Positions 56,173-64,000 of a stretch of 64,000 bases of DNA are shown in pieces. Source of the stretch: Arachis hypogaea (Eukaryota > Streptophyta > Magnoliopsida > Fabales > Fabaceae); NCBI RefSeq assembly GCF_003086295.3, contig NC_092052.1, positions 71,216,910-71,280,909 on the forward strand, read 5' to 3'. The notes beneath the pieces were generated by a model. It was given only the letters and a program-made list of their open reading frames with translations. It was not told where the DNA came from and did not search any database. The translations under genes and the position numbers were made by a program. Position 1 is the stretch's first letter, and the number at the start of each line of letters is the position of its first letter.

Positions 56173-57124
56173 CTGAAAATGCAAGGAAAAGAACTTCGAG
56201 ATCATAGGGCAACAATAAAGTAAAATCAATGAGGAAGCACTAAGAATGTTAAAAGAGCTGATAGAAATAATGTGATTTACAAAAATACGGTGTGTATATT
56301 CCAATGATACGCGCGGTTGGAACACACACACCGGCCGGATATCACGGCAATCACACCCTTAAGGCAATTCATAGCTCAAAGCTTCACGATTTAGTGCTCA
56401 AGTTGCAAATATAAAACCGAGAAATGCACACAACTTCAAGCGAGCACCCAAAAGGGAATTGTCCATTGTTCATCCTCAAAAAGTGGTAATCACACATACA
56501 ATGTTCTCAATAGGAAGCCCAAAAGATGTTTGATCAAGACATCATCAAAAGTTGAACATTAGTAGAGTGGTTACTCAATTGAAATTCCAAGATGAACCAT
56601 GAAACTTAGATGGCACCAACACAATGCATTCACAACCAAAACTTCACATCAACAAAAAGGAAATGCATTGGTGATTTCAATTTCCTACCATCAAAAGTCA
56701 TAATAGAAGTTGCACCATTCATACAATATGCCTAACAAGAGATAAATTGAACACATATGATGGCCAAGTCATATAAATCAAACAAAATGTTCATTGAGGC
56801 ATTTTATCGAGCACGTGGTATACAATGTCCAAGTTCATCACAATTAAGCTCAAATTTGATCATAACTATTCCAACAGTCAAGCAACAACACTTTGCAATA
56901 TAAGGAAACAACAAAGAAAACAACTAATGAAATCTAAGAAACATAAAAGAAATGAAAGCAATTGCAAAAATATTAACATATAAGAAAGGAAAAACAAGAA
57001 CCTAAGATATAAAGGTTGAATAGAACAAGAATGAGGAAGGAACAATGGCACTCCTTAAAGCCACTGCGAAATCGCAGCGGTTGGGTTCGCCAGAGAAAGA
57101 AGCACTGGAAGAGATAGTACTCAC
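56173..57124 (-). other. T10 probable intron upstream of third ORF
   Basis: Donor CCG/GTGAGTA at 57124 and acceptor TTTTCAG at 56173 (minus strand) bound 952 AT-rich bases. Both fit plant splice sites well. Known Athila-type envelope-like ORFs are thought to be expressed from spliced RNA, so this is plausible, but it is inferred from sequence alone. Confidence 0.5.
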
Positions 57125-57339
57125 CGGTGATGTATAGAGAAAAAGGGAAGGGAAAGAAAGAAAGAAAATAGAAGAGAAGAGAAGAGAAAGAGAGAAAGAG
57201 AGAGAGAGAGATCGCTGGCGGTGGACTGACGGTGGCGGTAGCCGATGGCAGGGCTGGGCAGACAAGAGGGAGAGAGAGCAGCGACAATGAACGAAGAAAA
57301 AAAAGAAGAAAGCTGCCTCACAACAGGGCAGGTTTCCCT

Positions 57340-57895
57340 GTTATTGCCCAGAATGCGTCGCGTGCAGACGCACAGGTGCCTGTGCGGACGCAGTGAGAGC
57401 GCAACTAAGAAAGGTTGCGAACGCACACAACGTGCGATCGCTGCGACCAGGGAGGTTGCAAAAGGACGTGCGGACACACAAAGATGTGCGACTGCACAAA
57501 CAGGCTCTCGTTTTTTTTACTTGGGGACAAAGGCATGTGTGCATGCGCACACAGGTCCGTGCGCACGCACAGTGGTTAGAAATGGGGGAGGTTGTTAACG
57601 CGCACAAGTTGTTCCCTCGCTCCCACCAGAGGGGCTCTCAAGTTGTTTGTGAGTGCACACGTCTGTGCAGCCGCACAGATGAAGTATGAGAGGGGTTGTA
57701 TATGTATGCACGCAGTTGTGCGCACGTACAGATCAGAGAAAACAGGGCAGCGCACATGCACAAGCTGTGCTGGCACTGCAACCAGAGGGCACATTAAGTT
57801 GTGTGCGGATGCACATGTGTGTGCGGCGGCACAGATGGCGAAAAACATAGTTTTGTGCGCACGCACAGGTGGGTGCGTACGCACAGATGTCCTGT
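57340..57895. repeat. T10 spacer cluster (GTGCG..CGCAC)
   Basis: A long series of inverted repeats such as GTGCGCACGCAC (57555, 57853), GTGCGGACGCAG (57379) and GTGTGCGGCGGCAC (57819). The same unit type is in the T8 LTR, so T8 and T10 may be one family. Overlapping open frames here on both strands reflect the repeats, not genes. Confidence 0.8.
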
Positions 57896-58114
57896 TTCAT
57901 AAAAATTGTTTTCTTCAAAACTAAGGTTTTTACCCTTAGCATAGCAACAAACCAACCCCGAATCATTCAAACAAGCACAATTTCATGGTCCACAAGTAAT
58001 TTAACTCATTCAACTCAAAATTGTCAAACCAAACGTAAACTACTCATTATATCACAAGAAAGCAATTAATTCAAAAAGCTATAAACAAGAGATAAAATTG
58101 AAAAATATTACCAT

Positions 58115-58164
58115 GGCGGGGTGTCTCCCACCGAGCACATTGGTTTAGAGTCCTAAGTTGGACT
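58115..58164 (-). promoter_or_regulatory. Two-hairpin module in T10
   Basis: On the minus strand hairpin 1 pairs AGTCC (58164-58160) with GGACT (58153-58149) around AACTTA. Hairpin 2 pairs GGTGGG (58132-58127) with CCCGCC (58120-58115) around AGACAC, with one U-G pair. Spacer 16 bases as in T1. T11 begins one base away, so the ORF that preceded it is cut off. Confidence 0.65.
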
Positions 58165-58165
58165 T

Positions 58166-59709
58166 TGATAAACCCCATTTTTGGGGTTTATCTTGTGTTG
58201 AATTAGAGGGTTTTGTCAACTTTTCTCCCATGTATCCAATGAAATAGCATGGTTTTATACCTTCTCCTTTAATTGTGCTTAAGAGTGAAAATATGCTTTT
58301 TTGATCTTAGAATAGAAAATTTTAATTCACCTTAATTCCATTATATGCCTCGATATGTTTGTTAAGTGATTTCAGATTTAGGAGGCAAAGATTGGATCAA
58401 GGGAATGAAGGAAAAGCATGTAAAAATGGAGAACTCATGAAGAAATGCAGGAATCGCAAAAGATGTCAAGCCGACCTCTTCGCACTTAATCGACCATAAC
58501 TTGAGATACAAATATCCAAATGATGCGATTCTAGTTGCATTGGAAAGCTAACATCCAAAGCTTCGAAATGATATAAGATTTGCCATAGTTGCATCGCGTT
58601 TAGGGGCACGCACGCGTACTCTACGTGTATACGCCGATGGTTGCACATGATTCACTTAATGCAACTCGTGGCCAGCGATTTTAGAAGCCTTCTGGGCCCA
58701 ATCCAACTCATTTCTGATTCTATTTAACCCAAGGATTGAAGAGGGATGTGAGATATAGTTAGTTAGTGAGTTTTATTTTAGTTTTATCATGCTTTAGTTA
58801 GTCTCTAAAGAGAGAAGCTCTCTCTTCTCTCTAGAATTAGGAGTAGGTTAGATCTAGATTAGGAATTCTTAGATCTAGGTTAATTTCATGCTTAGATTTA
58901 CTTTTCCTTTATTAATTCTTCTTCTTCTACATCTCTTCCCTCTAGTTTAGCGTTTAATTCTTGTAATTTTCTACTTTTATGTTGATGCACTTTGTTCTTC
59001 CATTTTCCTTTAATGCAATTTATGATTCATGTTCCTTTATTGTTGATTTGCTTTATTGTTATTTAATTCCTTGCAATTGAGTAGTGTTGATTTACTTTCC
59101 TTACAATTTTACTATGATTTCCTTTTAGGCCTTCCAAGTGTTTGATAAAATGCTTGGTTGGATTTTAGAGTAGAATTTTATGCTCTTGGCTTGAGAAGGT
59201 AACTTAGGAACTCTTGAGTTACTAATGTCTAAGTAATTTATGATTGGGAGCCATTAACTCTTGATCTCACTAATTGAATTGGTGAAGAATTAGGACTTAT
59301 GGACTTGGATTGATATAGCTCATTTGACTTTCCTTTACTACAAGTTAGACGATGACTTAATGGGATTGATCCTTGCCAATTCTCATGTTGTGGTTAGTGA
59401 TTAAGATAGAGATCCTTGACCACCAAACCTTGCCAAGACCTTTTTAGCTATTAGTTTACTTTCATTGCCATTTACTTTTCTTGTCTCTTATCCCAAAAAC
59501 CCCAAAATATCTCATAACCAATAACAAGACACTTTATCGCAATTCATAGGGAGAACGACCCGAAGTTCCAATACTTTGGTTTATAAATTTAGGTGTTTGT
59601 ACTTGTGACAAACAAAATTTATGTATGAAAGAATTATTGTTTGGTTTAGAAACTATACTTGCAACGAGAGTTTATTGTGAATTCTAAACAATCAAAAATC
59701 CGTGCATCA
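58166..59709 (+). repeat. T11 5' LTR
   Basis: About 1544 bp from TGATAAACCCC to CCGTGCATCA. It begins with an inverted repeat, GATAAACCCCA around TTTT to GGGGTTTATC. A few CpG palindromes are near 58606-58640. No clear TATA box; TATTTAA near 58724 is a weak candidate. Confidence 0.85.
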
Positions 59710-59712
59710 AAA

Positions 59713-59730
59713 TGGCGCCGTTGGAGGGGA
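59713..59730 (+). other. T11 primer binding site, tRNA-Asp type
   Basis: TGGCGCCGTTGGAGGGGA, two mismatches to tRNA-Asp, 3 bases after the LTR. Confidence 0.85.
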
Positions 59731-59868
59731 ATTGCAATGGTGTTGTGTTATTGGTTATTGTATATATGTGAATAGTGTGAATATGTTTACTTTTGTTAGT
59801 TCTTGCTAGTTTTAGGATTTGGTTTTTTTGTCTCTTATTTGATTTTATTTCCCTTTCCTCTTGCCATC

Positions 59869-61595
59869 ATGAATTCTCACTTTGGCTATGAGTGTGATTA
59901 TAATTATGTTGTAGGATATGGGACCTACAATGAAGATATGCATCAAGGATGGGATAACTAAAGGTGGGAGGAGCCATATGCATATGATCAATCTTTATGG
60001 CAACAACCTCCACCAATGCACTATGAACAAGAGCCATTCTATGATGCATACCAACCCAATGGCTTTGGTGAATCTCCTTTTGACTTTCAAGAACCACCAC
60101 CATATGCCTATGAACCATATCCACAACATAACACTCAACTATACTCACAAGCCCCTTCTTACTAACCACCTTCATATGTCCCTAATCCATATCCACCATT
60201 CCAACAATAATATGAGCCATATGAACCACATATAGAGCCACCACCATTCCAACATCAACATTTTCAAGAGCTACCTCCTCTATACTATTACCAAGATGAA
60301 CCACCTCCAATGTATGAAAATTTTTAACCACAAGATGAATACTACTTTCCACCACAACCTCCCATGGAAGAATACTCATGTCCATTGATCCAAGAGCCAT
60401 ATGATCCTACTCATGATATCCAAGAGGAACAAGAGTCAAGAGATCGTCTCAAGGAAGCATTGGATCAATTTCAAGCAACCATGGAGCGTGTTGTGCAACA
60501 AGTGGAAAGAGTGGAAAGTATTGAACCACCACAACTCTACCAAGAGGAACCACCTTCCTACTATGAGTCCTTCCTTCAAAATGATAAACCCTTCCATCCA
60601 TCCCAACCTCTAATAAATGACATCTTTGATGTTCTTGTTCAAGGACAAGAGGAGATGAAAAGGGATGTGCAACAATTCACGGCCACCTTGGACGAGGTGG
60701 TAAACCGGTTAGCATCCCAATGCTTGAACACTCAAGGAACTCCCATGGCTACATGTGGAGAACCTAATGAAGAGCATAGCATGAAGACAAGGAAGAAGTG
60801 GTTGAAGACTTGGGAGATGCGAAACTACCTTGGGAACATAGAGTTGAAGAACTTGATGCTAAGGAGGAATGTGCACAACCTCCAATGCATATCCCTTATG
60901 AAGACTTGGATGGGATAGAGCAAGAATTGAATTCCCGTGGGATTAAAGATCAAGCATCTAGTCTTAGTGGTGAAAAATCTTTTGAGCATGAAGAACCTTC
61001 TCCTGATGAGATGGAAAGCAATGTGGAGGAAAATTTCTCTCACCCTCCCATTTATGATTTGAATAAAGGAAAAGGCTTAGATAGAATTGATGAACAAAGG
61101 ATTGAAATTAAGAGATCTCTTGAAGAGGTGGAAGTCCCTAGAAATAGAAGGACGGGGGTTGGTTATGCTTTGTCAAGATCCTTAGACGCTTCTTTGCCTA
61201 GGTTGCCATCTACATCTTCATTTGAGTGGGTGAAATTCATTTCTATTAGCTTTATTATCCCACTTGAATATGGTTTGCTTGAAATGGATGGCCAACTTAG
61301 GGAACTTTGTGCGATGAAGCGTAAGCGAAAAAGGTTTTGTGGTTGGCGTTGCAAATCAAGGCTCATTTTGGTTGATATATCAAACATGAAATACAAAGGT
61401 TGGAGTAGTGCTAAACTAGATGGGTCTAGAAGGATTGTTGGTCACTTCATAGAGAATTCATCTTGCTTACCACCGAAATGGAAAAATGATGATCAACTTG
61501 AAGATGGGTGTAGCAACAAGATATGGGATCCGGGAATACATGAGGATCAATTTTGGGAGCCCATAATCTATGAAGAACTCCATCAAAGCTTGTAA
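59869..61595 (+). pseudogene. T11 Pro/Tyr-rich ORF of unknown function
   Basis: From the ATG at 59869 (MNSHFGYECDY) one frame runs to 60918 with four in-frame stops; a second frame continues to 61595 after a shift near 60785. The first 165 codons are dense in Pro, Tyr, Gln and Glu (EPPPYAYEPYPQHN, QEPYDPTHD). Then come helical segments (DRLKEALDQFQATMERVVQQ, QGQEEMKRDVQQFTATLDEV). The C-terminal part has EYGLLEMDGQLRELCAMKRK and a basic Trp/Cys-rich stretch (KRKRFCGWRCKSRLIL). I recognise no retroviral domain. I recall similar uncharacterised legume repeat proteins, without a known function. Confidence 0.6.
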
Positions 61596-61693
61596 AAATT
61601 GAACTTGAAGAATGGATTTTATTGGAAATGCAAGCATTGGTGGGTGTTCAAGGATGTTTTCAAGCACAAGCCACCTTGATGGAACTCCCTATA

Positions 61694-61744
61694 AGTCCAA
61701 CTTAAGGACAATAAACAAAAGTGCTATGTGCGAGACACCCCACC
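61694..61744 (+). promoter_or_regulatory. Two-hairpin module in T11, second hairpin decayed
   Basis: Hairpin 1 pairs GTCC (61695-61698) with GGAC (61706-61709) around AACTTAA. The second position reads TGTGCG AGACAC CCCACC (61727-61744), so hairpin 2 is weakened by changes in its 5' arm. The spacer GTGCTA is kept. It lies 98 bases after the ORF stop. Confidence 0.6.
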
Positions 61745-61949
61745 ATAGTAAATTCTTTTCATTTTTCTCTTTTGAAAATATTGGTAGAATAGGTTTGATT
61801 TCATGTTTTGTTTTGTTTGTTGAGTTATTTGGTAGTTTGGTATGTTAAATAAGGTTTTAGGGTGTTTTGGTAGCTGTTTGGAGGTTTGGAAGGCTTGATT
61901 TGGTGCAAGAACTAGGAAAAAATTTGAAAAACAGAGTACTAACCAACGC

Positions 61950-62355
61950 CTGCGCGCACCTGACGCGTACGCGTGACCCAAGCATTTTCGACCATCCACG
62001 CGCACGCGTACATGGCACGTACGCGTGGATGCAAAAATTCTATCCCCAACCAAAAACCCGAGAGTTAGGCCTGCATTATGCGAACATTGGACCTCATGCA
62101 CAAACCAACCCGCGCGTACGCGCACCTGGCGCGTACGCGTCCATGTTCCCAAATGCGCAATGCACGCGTATGCACGCTGTGCACGCACACGTCGATTGCG
62201 CCACCTGTCCTCCTGGTACATTTTCCAGAGAGCTGGGCCAACCCTGAACTGACACTGTGCCCTGCGCCTAATCCCACCCACGCGTGCGCGCACCTGGCGC
62301 GTATGCGCCCTTCGGCCAAACTGCACATCGGCACGTAAGCGTTCATGATGCGTCT
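61950..62355. repeat. T11 spacer cluster (ACGCGTACGCGT type)
   Basis: Perfect or near-perfect palindromes near 61959, 61997, 62016, 62111, 62130, 62163, 62280 and 62298, many written GCGCGTACGCG or ACGCGTACGCGT. Confidence 0.85.
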
Positions 62356-62361
62356 GCGCCG

Positions 62362-62894
62362 GTAAAAAAATAGTTTTTTTTCCTCCTCTTCCATTTTCTT
62401 TTGTTTATTGCATTCGTATACTTCTATTCTTTGCATTTCAATTTTGTTTTTATAGCTTGTTTTCATTTTTTTATTTTGTAAGTTTCTCATTTTAATAATG
62501 GTGTTGCATTTTCCTACTCAATTGTTGAGAATTTCTTGCATTATTTTGGTGCTTCTTGACTTGTTTGATATTGATGGGTGATGAAACTTTTAAATCAATG
62601 CTTCATCTTTTATGACTCTTGTATCCCTTGTGCATTGATATGAGCTCATATTGTTTTTTCATGATCCACTTTTTCTTATTTGAACTTGATCTCAATATGC
62701 TCTTCATGCTTTGACTTTACTCTTGCATCAAGCTCAATGATATGCCTTAGCTTACATTGTTTTCATACTCACATGTTGTAGCTACCATGTAGTAGAGAAC
62801 TTTACTCTTATTTGGCATTAGCCCCCGCCTATGTTCTATTTGCTTTGATATCTTTGTTGTAGGTTTAATTCTCTTTCTTTTTCTTTCCTTTTAG
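62362..62894 (+). other. T11 probable intron upstream of third ORF remnant
   Basis: A donor-like CCG/GTAAAA at 62362 and acceptor CTTTCCTTTTAG at 62894 bound 533 T-rich bases. The donor shares CCGGT with the one in T10 and the acceptor lies directly before the ORF as in T1 and T10. Confidence 0.4.
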
Positions 62895-62895
62895 G

Positions 62896-62961
62896 TTGGC
62901 CACCAAGAAAGGAGGAAAGAAAAAGCTTCGAAATGGGGCAACAAACAAGTCATCCGTATAA
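62896..62961 (+). pseudogene. T11 third ORF remnant (start eroded to TTG)
   Basis: Twenty-one codons, TTG then ATKKGGKKKLRNGATNKSSV, then a stop. The basic start compares with the third ORF starts in T1 and T9. The rest of the ORF is absent, and 60-90 bases later the sequence is already the AAGTGTGGGGAGG motif that in T8 follows the ORF. A large internal deletion is likely. Confidence 0.5.
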
Positions 62962-64000
62962 CCTTTTGAAGAAGCTCATCAGTTGTAGCAACCCGTCCAC
63001 CTTGCTCTTCTTTGCATGCACCGAGGACGGTGTAATCTTCAAGTGTGGGGAGGTCGTCCGACCGATCTCCATGGGTAACAATTCCCTTTTCAACACCAAT
63101 TTTTAGTTTTCTTTGTTAGATTAGTTATTGCATTGCATGATAGGTTGCATGCTAGTTAAAATTTGTACATATTTTTACCACTTCTTTCTTATTAGGACTA
63201 CTTGGTTAGGGTAATGATTTCCTTCCAAGAAATTACAATTTTTGGGCAACCCTACCAATTTAAAATTTTTGGTGAACTTGCTTGAAAGGATTTATTTTAG
63301 AACATGGTTTTTGATCTAAGAACACAAGCTTGTGAGTTTTGAGCCTAATAGTGTGATTACATCTTAAAACCACTTATTTTTCCTTCTTGTGTGCATTATT
63401 CTCTTTCTATGACTGTAATCTTTGATTTGTTTGATTCTTTATGTCCATTATTTTGTGTATTCATGCATTTATATGATTGAGGCCATCATTTCATTTAGCT
63501 CACTTACCCAAATACCCTACCTTTTATCAACCTTTGCTAGCCAACTTTGAGCCTACGATTAACCCACTTTGTTCTTTAATTTAGCACATTACAAGCCTTA
63601 AAGCAAAAAATAATAAATGTCCTTAATTTGGATCTTTGATTAGCTTAGGCTAGTGTGAGTGTGTATCATTCAAGTGTGGGAAAACTTGGGACATTGGTTG
63701 GGATAAAAGGGTGTATTGTATTGTTGTTGGTAATATTGGGAATTGGGTACATGCTCATGTGTTAATTAAATGTAAAACCATATGCATTGATACTTTTGTA
63801 TATACTTTATTGCAAAAAGAAAATAAAAAGAAAAAAAATATATGTAGATATCAAAAGAAAAAGAAAAAAATAGAAAGAAATGAAAAAAAGAAAAGAAAAG
63901 AAATAAAAAGTAGACAAAATGCCCCAAGTGAAGCTCAATAATAATCAATGCATATGTGTTGTGATTAAGAAAAAAATGCATGAGCATGTGAAAAAGTGAA
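62962..64000 (+). other. T11 3' untranslated region
   Basis: About 1.0 kb, AT-rich. The motif GGACGGTGTAATC then AAGTGTGGGGAGG at 63025-63053 is related to the tract after the T8 ORF (43717-43746). A second AAGTGTGGGAAAA is at 63671. No 3' LTR before the window ends. An A-rich stretch at 63810-63910 gives spurious frames. Confidence 0.55.

Larger units (their letters stand above)
55252..58165 (-). mobile_element. T10: 3' internal fragment of an Athila-like element
   Basis: In minus order: two-hairpin module, palindrome spacer, probable intron, third ORF. It matches the T1 arrangement. Upstream parts (pol, gag, 5' LTR) would lie beyond T11, outside the window. Confidence 0.65.
58166..64000 (+). 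mobile_element. T11: non-autonomous Athila-like element, 3' end outside window
   Basis: 5' LTR, primer site, a Pro/Tyr-rich ORF of unknown function, decayed two-hairpin module, palindrome spacer, probable intron, third ORF remnant and a 3' region that runs off the window. No protease, RT or integrase is seen between the primer site and the module. Confidence 0.8.

Overview
The window looks like plant nuclear DNA from repeat-rich heterochromatin. I found no host gene. Almost all of it is LTR retrotransposons of the Ty3/gypsy superfamily, mostly Athila-like, packed against and inside one another. Several LTRs and their short palindromes (GCGTTTAAACGCC, ACGCGTACGCGT, an LTR starting TGATGAGCGGATAATT) resemble what I know from peanut (Arachis, Fabaceae), so a wild or cultivated Arachis genome is my best guess; this is recognition from memory, not a search.

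Layout (T = transposon, in order of position). T1 (1-8638, minus): autonomous Athila-like element with gag, protease, RT/RNase H, integrase and the first codons of a third ORF; its 3' LTR lies left of the window. T2 (8639-9093): head of another LTR, flanking T1. T3 (minus): a Tat-like element cut into three pieces (9094-9414, 27342-31674, 39926-40603) by later arrivals. T4 (plus): Athila-like element with LTRs 9415-11390 and 25435-27341 and a pol truncated in RT. T5: a damaged LTR (14485-15102 plus 24013-25405) inside T4. T6 (15103-24012, plus): complete-ended but non-autonomous element inside T5. T7 (31675-39925, minus): non-autonomous element inside the protease gene of T3, with a perfect 5-bp target duplication. 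T8 (40604-44654, minus): 3' LTR and third ORF of another element. T9 (44655-54984, minus): two-LTR, non-autonomous gag-pro element with a third ORF. T10 (55252-58165, minus): third ORF and 3' spacer of an element. T11 (58166 to the end, plus): 5' LTR and internal part of a non-autonomous element.

How the parts relate. T1 and T3 encode (in broken form) the replication enzymes; T6, T7, T9 and T11 appear to lack them and would have depended on enzymes from relatives. The Athila-like elements share a plan: tRNA-Asp primer site, gag(-pol), then a conserved two-hairpin module just after the stop codon, then in several a CpG-rich palindrome cluster, a probable intron and a third ORF in the envelope position (in T9 and T10 of the plant Transposase_32 type), then a 3' untranslated region and the 3' LTR. 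Palindrome clusters also sit upstream of the TATA box in many of the LTRs.

The most interesting observation is the two-hairpin module. It occurs in six different elements at fixed internal spacing, shows compensatory base changes in both stems, and is kept in elements that have lost all enzymes, which points to a cis-acting RNA function. All coding regions carry stops or frameshifts, so nothing here looks able to move on its own.
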